From an uncultured Caryophanales bacterium (lineage in GTDB: Bacteria > Bacillota_I > Bacilli_A > RF39 > UBA660): a stretch of DNA of 37,302 bases. Positions 8,445 to 16,857 of the stretch are shown here, piece by piece. The translations under genes were made by a program, and so were the position numbers. Position 1 is the first letter of the stretch. Each line of letters begins with the position of its first letter. The stretch is taken from positions 1 to 37,302 of the forward strand of contig CAOJRT010000015.1 in the NCBI GenBank assembly GCA_948442255.1, in the 5' to 3' direction. The notes beneath the pieces were generated by a model that was not told the origin of the DNA, ran no database searches, and saw only the letters and a program-made list of their open reading frames with translations.

Positions 8445-8915
8445 ATGTATATATATGAATATATTTCTCCTATAGGCATCCTTTATCTTATTGCCGATAA
8501 AGAAAATTTAAGAAAAATAGTTTTACCTAATGGTTTAAGTAAAATAAAAATAGAGTACCAAAAATTAGAAAACAAAGCTATCAAAAAAACCATTGAATGG
8601 TTAGATAAATATTTTAATCAAGAAATTCCAAAAGAACTTCCACCTCTCTTCTTAGAAGGAACAACATTCCAAAAAAAAATTTGGAATATTGTAAAGGAGA
8701 TACCTTATGGACAAATAATTACTTATAAACAGGTAGGAGAAAAATTACATCTAAAATATTATCAAGCAATTGGCCAAGCAATCAAGAAAAATCCTATACC
8801 TATTCTAATTCCGTGTCATAGAGTAATCGGTTCTAATCATACGCTCATAGGATATGGAGGCGGGCTAGAAGTAAAGGAAAAACTATTAAATTTAGAAAAT
8901 GTTAAACTTAGTTGA
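8445..8915 (+). CDS. ogt: Methylated-DNA--protein-cysteine methyltransferase
   Basis: 156 residues. The suicidal active site PCHRVIG is present (Cys124), preceded by the DNA-binding helix-turn-helix (IPYGQIITYKQVGEKL) and followed by GYGGGLEVKEKLLNLE. The enzyme transfers alkyl groups from O6-alkylguanine to its own cysteine. The N-terminal pseudonuclease-like half is short, as in Ogt. The family is certain; the gene name follows the shorter Ogt form. RBS is AGTAGGTGA. Confidence 0.92.
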   Translation: MYIYEYISPIGILYLIADKENLRKIVLPNGLSKIKIEYQKLENKAIKKTIEWLDKYFNQEIPKELPPLFLEGTTFQKKIWNIVKEIPYGQIITYKQVGEKLHLKYYQAIGQAIKKNPIPILIPCHRVIGSNHTLIGYGGGLEVKEKLLNLENVKLS

Positions 8916-8982
8916 CAAATTTCCATCCAAAATTGATAGCTTGCAACTATAAAATTAAATATACTTATCCCGAGGTGAAAAA

Positions 8983-9606
8983 ATGAAAATAAATGAAAAA
9001 TTATATGAACTAAGAAAAGAAGCACATCTTTCCCAAGAAGAAACAGCCGAAAAGCTTGGCGTTACAAGACAAACCATTTCAAAATGGGAAACAGGAGAAT
9101 CAAGCCCTGATATTGATAAGATATTACCAATCTGCAATCTTTATCATATTGATACAGAAGAACTATTTAAAGGAATAAAAAAAGAAGAAGTTAACGAAGA
9201 AAAAAAAGAAAATAAAGAAAAAACAGCTTTTGTAATAGCTTTATCAGTATTTCTATATTTCCTTTCTGTAATATGGATTATTTTAGCAGAAACACAAACG
9301 AATATAAAGGATGAAATTGTTGTATCCATATTTCTTCTTATATGTGCACTGCCAACATGCTATTTAATCTATTATTTTGTATCTCTTCCAAAAAAAGAAA
9401 AAATAAAAAAAGAAGAGAACAAAGTATTAGTGAGAATAAAGAGTATTTTATCTCTTATTACTTTAATTATCTATCTTTTAATTAGTTTTACTACCATGAA
9501 GTGGGGAATTACATGGATAATATGGATAATATATGCAATCATAGAAGAAATTGTAGAAACTATTTTTACTATAAAGGAGGAAAAACATGAAAATGAATGT
9601 CATTAA
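8983..9606 (+). CDS. XRE-type regulator with C-terminal membrane domain
   Basis: 207 residues. Residues 1-60 are a Cro/CI helix-turn-helix (LSQEETAEKLGVTRQTISKWE), followed by a charged linker (about 60-77) and three or four hydrophobic segments (about 80-100, 110-132, 152-170, 175-195). This is the common membrane-tethered XRE layout that pairs with DUF4097 genes. Its last 20 bases overlap the DUF4097 gene, so the two are coupled. It probably senses an envelope signal and controls its own operon. A TTGACA occurs at 8912-8917, but I see no matching -10. Confidence 0.85.
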   Translation: MKINEKLYELRKEAHLSQEETAEKLGVTRQTISKWETGESSPDIDKILPICNLYHIDTEELFKGIKKEEVNEEKKENKEKTAFVIALSVFLYFLSVIWIILAETQTNIKDEIVVSIFLLICALPTCYLIYYFVSLPKKEKIKKEENKVLVRIKSILSLITLIIYLLISFTTMKWGITWIIWIIYAIIEEIVETIFTIKEEKHENECH

Positions 9607-10351
9607 GATTATTTTATTAACCATCATTGCTCTTTTACTAAGTGGAATTTTATTTGTATTATTAACTAAATATAAATTTGATTATATTAAATTTGGCGGT
9701 AGTGAAAAATTATTAAAAGAGGAGTCTTATGATATAAATAAAAAGAAAATAATTGTTAATACTTATGCAGCAGAAGTAGAGATTAAAGAAAGTAAAGATG
9801 AATTAATCCATATAGAATTATATGGTGAAAAAGAAACTGACTATATAATTGAAGAAAATGATAATTTGAAAATTGAAGACAAGAGTAAGCACAATATTTG
9901 TATTGGTTTCTGTTTTACAAATAGACATATTGTTGTTTATTTGCCTAATGACTATATTTCTGAGTTAGAATTAAAAACAATATCTGGAGATGTAACCTCA
10001 GAAATAGATTTTGTAAATAAGGCAACGATTGATACGACAAGTGGCGATGTAAAATTAAAAGGGAATGAAGAAATAAATATAAACACAGTGAGTGGAGATA
10101 TCGAGATGGAAAATGCTACGAAAATAGACCTCGGTACAACAAGTGGAGATATAAAAATAGACTCTTTAAATTTAGAAAGTGATAGTTCTATTAATACAAT
10201 AAGCGGATGTATCAAAATAAGCGAAACAAATGACATTTATATTGATACTCATACTGTTTCAGGAGATGTAAAGATAGAACATAATAATCGCCATGCTGAT
10301 ATTGATTTAAAAATAAATACGACAAGTGGAGACATTCGTATAAAAAATTAG
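9587..10351 (+). CDS. DUF4097 (putative adhesin-type beta-helix) membrane-anchored protein
   Basis: 254 residues. An N-terminal hydrophobic segment (about 5-25) anchors it, with the rest outside the membrane. The C-terminal half carries seven near-repeats of T-T/I/V-S-G-D/C-V/I (TISGDV, TTSGDV, TVSGDI, TTSGDI, TISGCI, TVSGDV, TTSGDI), the stacked beta-solenoid turns of DUF4097. Exact function unknown; these proteins often sit with XRE or sensory regulators, as here. The ATG at 9587 follows AAGGAGG and overlaps the regulator gene by 20 bases. Confidence 0.85.
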   Translation: MKMNVIKIILLTIIALLLSGILFVLLTKYKFDYIKFGGSEKLLKEESYDINKKKIIVNTYAAEVEIKESKDELIHIELYGEKETDYIIEENDNLKIEDKSKHNICIGFCFTNRHIVVYLPNDYISELELKTISGDVTSEIDFVNKATIDTTSGDVKLKGNEEININTVSGDIEMENATKIDLGTTSGDIKIDSLNLESDSSINTISGCIKISETNDIYIDTHTVSGDVKIEHNNRHADIDLKINTTSGDIRIKN

Positions 10352-10372
10352 TATAAAGTAATTAATTTGTGT

Positions 10373-10550
10373 TATAATAATAATGTACTTAAAAAGTATA
10401 TTATATTTGCCGAGATAGTTGTAACGTTAGAACATATGCGTCGTTTGCATAAGGTGACTTGTTTAACTCAGTCTCTCGGCACCAAATTGAATGATAACTC
10501 GAACTTTTCGAGTATTAAAAGAGCGACTTGTAAAAATGTCGTTTTTATTT
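10373..10550 (+). ncRNA. Candidate structured small RNA
   Basis: A TATAAT (10373-10378) precedes a non-coding stretch with ordered helices. A perfect 8-bp stem (TGCCGAGA 10408-10415 with TCTCGGCA 10474-10481) encloses a smaller hairpin (TATGC/GCATA around 10436-10451). Then comes a 7-bp hairpin (ACTCGAA 10497-10503 with TTCGAGT 10507-10513) and a terminator (GCGAC 10523-10527 with GTCGT 10538-10542, then T5). The whole is about 160 bases, is more GC-rich than its neighbours and ends 29 bases before a degraded gene. I compared it by eye with tRNA, SRP, tmRNA, T-box and common riboswitch cores and found no match. A 71-residue open frame over it is a by-product. Confidence 0.55.
10523..10546 (+). 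terminator. Terminator of the structured RNA
   Basis: GCGAC/GTCGT stem (one G.U) with a 10-base A-rich loop, then TTTTTATTT. It closes the small RNA candidate just before the degraded gene at 10579. Confidence 0.55.
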
Positions 10551-10578
10551 ATAATAAAACAAATAAATATCATTTGAA

Positions 10579-11230
10579 ATGAAGAAATTCAAAATGAAAT
10601 GTGACATAAAGTATGTTGGAAAAAAGCGCAATGGAATACCACAATATTATTGTTCTATTCATAAATCAAATGCTTTTGATAAAAAAGGGAATAAACTTGA
10701 AGAATGCTTATGCAATTATAAGGAGATATTTGCTAACGATATAGATATAAAAAAGACAAAAGTTGAAAATATAAAAATTATATATACAAATATTTTAGAG
10801 AATCCAGTCCCAACTATTTAATAAATAATAAAGAATTTAATGGTGTTTTAAAGTTTGATAACTGTATTTTAACTTATAAAGATTTGACAGAGACTCTGTT
10901 ATCCAAATTAAATAATGTAACTACAGAAATAGTAAAATGTAATCATTGCCATCAATATCATTCTGACAACGGAAAATTCGTCTATACACCTCATAGAATG
11001 CATCTTTGTTTATATTGTAGGCATTTATTTAGAGTAAAAGAAAAAATATAGAAAATGAATTTTTAATGATTTATAATATACCTACAATAAAATTAAATAA
11101 TAGAATAAGCAAGCTAGATAATAAATGTTTAGTTGAATATGACTTATTTAAAGGCGCACTATTAATCAACAAAGAAAATGTGAATAGAATAGTAATGAAA
11201 GAAAAAGAATTAGTATTATTGACTTTTTAA
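10579..11230 (+). pseudogene. Decayed Cys/His-rich protein gene, at least two frameshifts
   Basis: Three coding-like segments in different frames follow one another. The first is 10579-10821 (begins MKKFKMKCDIKYVG, with Cys at YYCSIH and CLC). The second ends near 11052 and holds a zinc-ribbon-like CNHCHQYH plus LCLYCRH. The third ends at 11230 (MIYNIPTIKLNN through VLLTF). Each frame ends near where the next begins, so one ancestral protein of about 215 residues with paired Cys/His metal sites is the simplest reading. I do not recognise the family. No good ribosome site precedes 10579, and the structured RNA lies just upstream. Confidence 0.5.
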
Positions 11231-11331
11231 ATAATTTTTAGAAAATGAATTTTAGTTTTTCTTTTTTTATTGAGTTTTTCATTAGTATATAATATTCTTT
11301 ATAATAAAGATAAAAAATGTGATAGAAAGTA

Positions 11332-11340
11332 TGTTATAAT
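11332..11340 (+). promoter_or_regulatory. Extended -10 promoter of the Nudix gene
   Basis: TG-T-TATAAT with TATAAT at 11335-11340, 44 bases before the Nudix start. No good -35, as expected for an extended -10. Confidence 0.6.
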
Positions 11341-11383
11341 TAAATGAATTATATTAATATTGGACCAATAGAAAGGAATTAAG

Positions 11384-11920
11384 ATGCGAGAACAATTTGT
11401 GGCAATGAAAGCCTTTATAGTTGACGAAAAAAATGATACTATATTTTTGATGCGTAAAGGAACTAAAGATATTTTAAATTCAGGGAAATGGGAAGTTCCA
11501 GGCGGAAAAATGGAATTTAGTGAAACAACAACAGAAACCTTTAAAAGAGAAGTGAAAGAAGAAAGTGGTTTAGATATCGAAGTTGGAAGCTATTATACAA
11601 CACCATGGCAATGGATATTTACAAAACCAAACGGAGTTGAAACACAAATTATAGCGGTTGGTAAGATTTGTCAAGCTTCAAGTAGAAAAATTGATTTTAG
11701 CAAACAAACTGCTACTGACGATTTAATAGAAGGAAGATGGGTTACTATAAGAGAAGTTTTACATTATGATTTAATACCAAATTTTATTCCTACTATGCAA
11801 GGGTTTGTTGAATTCTATTTTGATACAAAAGGAAAAGGCTTATCAGTTTTTGAAGCAGAAATAGAGCCACCGATTTCTACTTCAGAATACACAGGAGAAT
11901 CATTGTCTAAGCATCTTTGA
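11384..11920 (+). CDS. Nudix hydrolase
   Basis: 178 residues. The Nudix box G-x5-E-x7-REVKEESGL is complete from about residue 44 (GGKMEFSETTTETF...). The protein is longer than a minimal MutT (about 130), with a 35-residue C-terminal tail. Nudix enzymes hydrolyse nucleoside diphosphates linked to another moiety; the substrate is not evident. It has its own promoter and is not tightly linked to the genes beside it. RBS is AAAGGAATTAAG. Confidence 0.85.
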   Translation: MREQFVAMKAFIVDEKNDTIFLMRKGTKDILNSGKWEVPGGKMEFSETTTETFKREVKEESGLDIEVGSYYTTPWQWIFTKPNGVETQIIAVGKICQASSRKIDFSKQTATDDLIEGRWVTIREVLHYDLIPNFIPTMQGFVEFYFDTKGKGLSVFEAEIEPPISTSEYTGESLSKHL

Positions 11921-12008
11921 AATATAGGTTAAAAATTTAGACAAACAAGGAGAAGAAAGAATTCCTTTTTAAGAAAACTTTTATTAATTATTTGAAACCA
12001 GAAGATAG

Positions 12009-12037
12009 TTGTCAAAAAAGCCTTTTTTTGTTACTAT
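12009..12037 (+). promoter_or_regulatory. Sigma-A-type promoter of the exonuclease leader
   Basis: TTGTCA (12009-12014), 17 bases, TACTAT (12032-12037). Transcription would start near 12044, giving a 120-base leader before the exonuclease gene. Confidence 0.65.
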
Positions 12038-12080
12038 GTATGTGTGCATAATAATGGCATATAAAATTTAATATAAACTT

Positions 12081-12140
12081 TTCAGTCATGTTGGACTGAA
12101 CCCTAGAGATAGGTATGATCTAAATCATATCTATCTTTTT
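12081..12140 (+). promoter_or_regulatory. Leader hairpin plus internal terminator before the exonuclease gene
   Basis: A perfect 7-bp hairpin (TTCAGTC 12081-12087, GACTGAA 12094-12100) is followed by CCCTAGA and a 12-position stem (12108-12119 with 12124-12135, about 11 pairs) running into T5. This terminator sits 24 bases before the gene start, so transcription should stop unless antitermination occurs. The arrangement looks like a riboswitch or protein-binding leader. I cannot assign a class; preQ1, T-box and fluoride cores do not fit by eye. It could also be a short RNA with its own terminator. Confidence 0.5.
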
Positions 12141-12163
12141 GCATTTTAAAGGAGTAATATTAT

Positions 12164-13012
12164 ATGAAAAAACAAAAAACAATCATCTTAATTGATGGGC
12201 ATAATTTATTATTTAGAATGTTTTATGGAATTCCTGCTTCTATAAAGAATACAAAAGGAAAAGAGATAAGAGGATTAATTGGTTTTATTGGTAGTTTAAA
12301 AAAGATAGCAAAAGAGTGGAATCCCTATTCTTTACTAGTCATTTTTGACAGTGAGACAAGTAAAAATAACAATTTAAAGATAGATACCAGTTATAAAGCA
12401 AATAGAATTGATTATACAAATATTCCAGAAGAAAAAAATCCCTTTTCTCAATTACCTTTAATAAAAAAAGCTTTAGATTATGTCCGTATTCCCTATTTAG
12501 AAATAGAAAAGGATGAAGCGGATGATTATATTGCTTCTGTTGTTACAAATCCAAAGTGGAAATGTTATCAATTTATCATAGTTTCTACAGATACAGATTT
12601 TATTCAGCTAGTTAATAAAAATACACATCTCTATGTTCCAAGAGGAAAGAAAAGTATTTTATATAATGATAAAGAAGTCATAAAAAAGTATAACATTTTA
12701 TCAAAACAATATGTTATATTTAAATCATTAGTAGGAGATAGAGCCGATAATATTAAAGGAGTTCAAGGAATTGGTAATAAAACAGCAATAAAAATATTAC
12801 AATATGGTTCAATAGAAAACTATGTACTCCATAATGAAACTAATCGAATTACCAAGATTCTCCTTAAGAATGAAAAAGTTCTCGAAAGAAATAAAAAGTT
12901 AATATATATGAAAAAAAGTTTAGATGTAACTAATTTACAATTTCAAAAATTAGCAGAGGAACTATCTTCATATAAAACTTATGAAATTATTGAAAGAATA
13001 GGAGAGCGTTAA
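12164..13012 (+). CDS. Stand-alone 5'-3' exonuclease (FEN/PolA N-terminal type)
   Basis: 282 residues covering only the 5'-nuclease domain found at the N-terminus of DNA polymerase I. Visible are IILIDGHNLLFR (metal Asp10), the helical arch, KDEADDYIAS and VSTDTDFIQL (acidic metal cluster), then the helix-hairpin-helix VGDRADNIKGVQGIGNKTA. It would trim flaps and RNA primers. Such single-domain forms are common in Firmicutes beside a separate polymerase. RBS is AAAGGAG. It is preceded by a leader with a terminator. Confidence 0.9.
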   Translation: MKKQKTIILIDGHNLLFRMFYGIPASIKNTKGKEIRGLIGFIGSLKKIAKEWNPYSLLVIFDSETSKNNNLKIDTSYKANRIDYTNIPEEKNPFSQLPLIKKALDYVRIPYLEIEKDEADDYIASVVTNPKWKCYQFIIVSTDTDFIQLVNKNTHLYVPRGKKSILYNDKEVIKKYNILSKQYVIFKSLVGDRADNIKGVQGIGNKTAIKILQYGSIENYVLHNETNRITKILLKNEKVLERNKKLIYMKKSLDVTNLQFQKLAEELSSYKTYEIIERIGER

Positions 13013-13165
13013 AAAGCTTTTTTAAATAATTAACAAGAGAAAAATTATTTATTGCTAATTTAAACCTAATAGCTTAAAATAAAGGAAACATAGAAAAGCA
13101 AAAGATGAATGCAAATGTATGATTCTAAATAAAAAAAACTTGCTTACTGAAAAGGAGGTATTTAA

Positions 13166-13558
13166 ATGATAGACAAAGTAGGCGGAATCATTTTAAAAGA
13201 CAAAATGATTCTTGTGCAAAGAAAAAAGAACAATAGAGAAGAATGTATAATTCCAGGCGGAAAAAGAGAGGGGCAGGAAACGGTCTTTGAAACTTTAAAA
13301 AGAGAATTACGAGAAGAAATTGAAGTGGAACTCTTAGAAGCAAAATTTATAGGCGGATATGAAGATATAGCAGTCTTTTCCAATCAACCCATTCACGTTC
13401 AAGTTTATTTAACTAAAACAAAAGGCGAAATAAAATGCCAAAACGAGATTAAAGAAGCCATATGGATTAACCGAAACTATAAAGAAAAAGGAATAAAAGT
13501 AGGTAGTATATTAGAAAAATATGTGATACCAGAAATGATAAAAAGAAATCTTATGTAA
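13166..13558 (+). CDS. Small Nudix hydrolase
   Basis: 130 residues, MutT-sized. The Nudix box runs GGKREGQETVFETLKR then ELREEIEVEL, matching G-x5-E-x7-RE-L-x-EE except that the final Gly is Ile, a common tolerated change. The start follows AAAAGGAGG. The next gene begins 12 bases downstream, so the two are cotranscribed. Bases 13013-13165 hold no gene. Confidence 0.85.
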   Translation: MIDKVGGIILKDKMILVQRKKNNREECIIPGGKREGQETVFETLKRELREEIEVELLEAKFIGGYEDIAVFSNQPIHVQVYLTKTKGEIKCQNEIKEAIWINRNYKEKGIKVGSILEKYVIPEMIKRNLM

Positions 13559-13570
13559 AGGAGACAAAAA

Positions 13571-14377
13571 ATGCTATTATATAGTAATCCACAAGATAGG
13601 ATAAAAATGATGAACTATCATCGAACTAAAGATATGATAAACTTACTAACTTATTTTCCAAGTATCAGCCCAATTCGTGATTTAACGATTGTGGAAACGA
13701 TAGAAGAATACAGAGAAAATTATGATTTACTAAAAGATTATACAGGAGAAAGGAACGATACTATACTTTCAAAGCCTTCTATGAAAAGTGTAGAAGGTAC
13801 AGGAAAAAATCCAAATATAGAAGAAATATTTAAAAAGGTCAAGGAATTAGATAAAAACGGTGTTATGGTATTATTTAATTTGACTCATGAACCATCAGAA
13901 AGATATGATAGATATGCTGGCATTTCGGTAGGAGTAAGTCTAGGAAAAGGAATCTATATAGATGCAGTTGGAAAGGGATTTGATGGTAGAGAAGTATCAA
14001 AAGGAATAACAACACATGAAAGATATTATATTCCTTGGTTTGACATAAGATTTTGTTGTATAGAAAATTTTAAAAAATACCAAACTTATCTTATAAATAA
14101 TGAGAATTATTCTATAAGTAGGAAAGAAAGAATAGACTTCTTGACAAGTTTAAATATTAATCCAGAAATAGTAGAAGAAAAGATTCCAAAAAATTATCAA
14201 CCAATTCCAGATTTTATATGGATAGACATTATAAAAAATATTATAAAAAAGCTAGAAAAAGTAGATTTTGAATTACAACAAAATGGATTAAATGAATTCG
14301 CTATAAGTGGTCATACAGAGGGAAAAAGATTTCTTCCTTGGCAACTATTTGATAAGAGTAGATATAATGTAAAATAA
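13571..14377 (+). CDS. Unrecognised conserved-looking protein
   Basis: 268 residues, no signal peptide or membrane segment. I do not recognise it. Notable stretches are VMVLFNLTHEPSERYDRYAG (about 98-117), GISVGVSLGKGIYIDAVGKGFDGREVS across about 117-143, and a C-terminal SGHTEGKRFLPWQLFD. The glycine-rich central part and hydrophobic strands suggest an alpha/beta enzyme. It follows the small Nudix gene by 12 bases with AAAGGAG before its start, so its role may be tied to a nucleotide-like metabolite. Confidence 0.7.
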   Translation: MLLYSNPQDRIKMMNYHRTKDMINLLTYFPSISPIRDLTIVETIEEYRENYDLLKDYTGERNDTILSKPSMKSVEGTGKNPNIEEIFKKVKELDKNGVMVLFNLTHEPSERYDRYAGISVGVSLGKGIYIDAVGKGFDGREVSKGITTHERYYIPWFDIRFCCIENFKKYQTYLINNENYSISRKERIDFLTSLNINPEIVEEKIPKNYQPIPDFIWIDIIKNIIKKLEKVDFELQQNGLNEFAISGHTEGKRFLPWQLFDKSRYNVK

Positions 14378-14495
14378 ATCTATTCTTTTTTTATCGAAAG
14401 GTAAGAATACTTTACAATTAAAATACATATTTTGATAGAAATAGAATAAAATAATAGTAAAATTAGATTTTTAACTACCAATATTCTTATAAATT

Positions 14496-14504
14496 TGTTA
14501 TACT
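14496..14504 (+). promoter_or_regulatory. Extended -10 promoter
   Basis: TG-T-TATACT with TATACT at 14499-14504, 30 bases before the gene at 14534. Identical to the element before the methyltransferase gene. Confidence 0.5.
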
Positions 14505-14533
14505 TGATATATGAAAAATAAGGAGCAGTTATT

Positions 14534-15817
14534 ATGGAGAAAACAGATAATCAAAAACCACAAAAGTATATAGTATCCCTAGATAATGGTATCCGTGAAG
14601 AAGAACCTATCACTATGGAAGTATTTAATAATTTTAGTGATGGCTCTAAACTAGTTCAATTAAATCAAAATGTTTTTGGTGTTTATAAGGAAAATAGTAC
14701 ACAGCCAGAAACAATGTATATAGATGATTATGATATTATTAAATCCGATATTGCCGAATTACTTGATGTAGAACATGAAGAATCCAAAAGAGTTGTATCA
14801 GAAGATGCTAATTTGGGTGTATTTACCGTTCTAAACTATAGCAAAGATTTAGAAACTCGCATATCAGCTACCACAATAATTAACAATGTTGTAAAATATA
14901 TAAACAATAACTTGCTAAATAAAGAAGAAGCCACATGGATTAGTGAAATCTTTAGATTACCTTCTACAAAAGAAAGTCCAATTAAAGACCCAAAACAAAT
15001 AGAAGACACCATCCGCTTAGGAATGAAATGTTTAGAAATCGAAATTGAAAAACGAACTGGATATTCTCTGGCAGAAGCGAGTAGAGAAGCACTACATAAG
15101 AATTATATCAGAATGATACTTTTCGATTTTATCATTGGAAGAAAACATAGAGGATTTGATTATTACATAGTAACAAGTTTAACCCAAAATAACGAACCGA
15201 TTTGGAATGCTTGTCACCTTGCACCTATTTCAGTAACAAATGGAATAGAAAAAGATGCCTTAGTAGGCGACAATAATTATAATATAAATAATAAATTCCT
15301 TGATAGAGAAGAAGTAATAAAAGTCTTATTTTCTGCTTTTTATCCAGAAATTCAAAAACAAACAGAAGCTTTAAACGATGCTACAAGATTATATAAAGAT
15401 GCAATAAATAGAATTATTTATAATAATACAGATGTGGATGCTGCTATGTCTTTAGAAGATTTAATTACGACAAATATTGATATAGTGACAAAATTACAAA
15501 CAGCAAAAGAAAAAGAAAAAAATATTAAAACAAATAAAATAGAAAGAACAATGGCTACACAATCAATTAATGTACGTGTCACAGCTAAATTAGATTTAAT
15601 TCAAAAAAAATACCCTATCAACCCGAAAGAACATCCTGAATTGATAAGAGATTTAAAAAAACAAAATACAAATCCAGACGATATTAATTTAATAGTAGAA
15701 AAGGAAAATGGAGCGAATAAAGGATTCGCTAGTGTCGCTGTCTTAATTTCTACAGTTGCCTTTATTTGTGGAATAGCTGCTGGAATAGTATATGTTTTAC
15801 TTACATTTGGAAACTAA
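14534..15817 (+). CDS. C-terminally membrane-anchored protein, possibly kinase-like
   Basis: 427 residues. Residues 1-395 are soluble and a single hydrophobic segment at about 399-423 forms a C-terminal anchor, so the bulk would face the cytoplasm. The segment MILFDFIIGRKHRGFDYYIV (about 195-214) resembles the catalytic-loop region of HipA/PI3K-like kinases (FDxLIGNxDRHxxNF), but the Asn and Asp positions are not kept, so it would be inactive or unrelated. A Lys/Glu-rich helical part (about 280-360) may form a coiled coil. RBS is AAGGAG. It begins a run of envelope-associated genes. Function unknown. Confidence 0.65.
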   Translation: MEKTDNQKPQKYIVSLDNGIREEEPITMEVFNNFSDGSKLVQLNQNVFGVYKENSTQPETMYIDDYDIIKSDIAELLDVEHEESKRVVSEDANLGVFTVLNYSKDLETRISATTIINNVVKYINNNLLNKEEATWISEIFRLPSTKESPIKDPKQIEDTIRLGMKCLEIEIEKRTGYSLAEASREALHKNYIRMILFDFIIGRKHRGFDYYIVTSLTQNNEPIWNACHLAPISVTNGIEKDALVGDNNYNINNKFLDREEVIKVLFSAFYPEIQKQTEALNDATRLYKDAINRIIYNNTDVDAAMSLEDLITTNIDIVTKLQTAKEKEKNIKTNKIERTMATQSINVRVTAKLDLIQKKYPINPKEHPELIRDLKKQNTNPDDINLIVEKENGANKGFASVAVLISTVAFICGIAAGIVYVLLTFGN

Positions 15818-15834
15818 TATAGTTTCCTTATTTA

Positions 15835-15862
15835 TTGCATAAAAATAGAAATATGATACAAT
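15835..15862 (+). promoter_or_regulatory. Promoter of the envelope gene run
   Basis: TTGCAT (15835-15840), 16 bases, TACAAT (15857-15862) with TG just upstream (TGATACAAT). It lies 25 bases before the GTG at 15888. Confidence 0.6.
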
Positions 15863-15887
15863 AAACGTAATAGAAATGGTGGTTCTA

Positions 15888-16379
15888 GTGCAGAAAAAAG
15901 TAGTAAAAAATCTCTTAGTTTTTCTAGTAATTGTCTTATTAATTATGTCTAATATAACCTTCTGGATAAAATATAAAAAAAGAGAGAAAGAAGAAAAAAT
16001 AAGAAATCATATTGTATATAAAAATGGGGAACAATACGACAAAGAAATTAAATATTATAATACAATAAATTACAACAATTTAAAAAAAATGTTAAATCAA
16101 GAAGATGCAATTACATTAGCAGTAATTGACAACTCTTCAAGAACATATGATAAATTTTTAGAAATGATAAATAAGGTGGCGTTTTATAAAAATACAAATA
16201 TCTATTTGTTAGAAATAAGTAAACTATCTAAAAAAAATGAAATAGCGTTTTATGAATTAGATGATGAACTAAAAGAATTAGAAAGTGATTATATTATAAT
16301 CATAAAAAATAAAAAAGTGATAGCTAAAGTTGTTATTGATAAAGAAGAAATAAATAATATCATAAAAAGTATGGAATAA
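15888..16379 (+). CDS. Single-TM protein with thioredoxin-like fold lacking cysteines
   Basis: 163 residues from GTG at 15888, chosen because GGTGG sits at ribosome-site distance; an in-frame ATG at 15876 has no such site. Residues about 8-28 are a membrane segment with the rest probably outside. The pattern of strands and helices (ITLAVIDNSSRTYDKF, NIYLLEISKL, DYIIIIKNKKVIAKVV) resembles bacteriocin-transport-accessory thioredoxin-like proteins, but no CxxC is present. Any redox role is therefore unlikely. Annotated from fold pattern only. Confidence 0.55.
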   Translation: MQKKVVKNLLVFLVIVLLIMSNITFWIKYKKREKEEKIRNHIVYKNGEQYDKEIKYYNTINYNNLKKMLNQEDAITLAVIDNSSRTYDKFLEMINKVAFYKNTNIYLLEISKLSKKNEIAFYELDDELKELESDYIIIIKNKKVIAKVVIDKEEINNIIKSME

Positions 16380-16391
16380 AAGGAGTTAATT

Positions 16392-16847
16392 ATGGGAAAA
16401 GTATATGATCAAGTGTGTCTATTTAAAAGGAAATATCCAGGGACAATTACATGGTGCAGATTAAAACAGCATGCCAAAGTAGTAGAGCAACATTTAAATC
16501 CAGACGAAGAACCTCTTTATACATTTGCAGGGCAAAAAAATGATGATGTTTTAGATATTTTTTCAACAGTTGTCGTTTGTCTAACCAATAAAAGAATTTT
16601 AATTGGGCAAGACCATATCTTAACGGGTTACACTTTATACTCCATAACACCTGATATGTTTAATGACTTACAAGTTTATAGAGGAATCTGGTTTGGCAAA
16701 ATAACAATAGATACTGTAAAAGAAGTTGTCGTTTTAACAAATTTAGATAAAAAATCTCTTCCTGAAATAGAAACACAAATCAGTAGTTATATGATGGAAG
16801 AAAAGAAAAAATATGGTTTAGTAGATAAGAATATAGAACTAGATTAG
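16392..16847 (+). CDS. Bacterial PH-domain-like protein
   Basis: 151 residues. The middle (about 35-110) has the bacterial PH pattern: an acidic start (LNPDEEPLYTFAGQ), VVCLTNKRILIGQ and GKITIDTVKEVVVLTN, ending in a helix. Such domains occur in membrane-associated proteins of Firmicutes with unknown ligands. RBS is AAAGGAG, 12 bases after the previous stop; the next gene follows 10 bases later, so this is one operon. Confidence 0.65.
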   Translation: MGKVYDQVCLFKRKYPGTITWCRLKQHAKVVEQHLNPDEEPLYTFAGQKNDDVLDIFSTVVVCLTNKRILIGQDHILTGYTLYSITPDMFNDLQVYRGIWFGKITIDTVKEVVVLTNLDKKSLPEIETQISSYMMEEKKKYGLVDKNIELD

Positions 16848-16857
16848 AGGGATTCTT

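Noticed and set aside
10367-10582. 71-residue open frame over the structured RNA
   Set aside because: It has no ribosome site, reads through perfect inverted repeats and the terminator, and its sequence has no protein-like pattern. The RNA explanation fits better.
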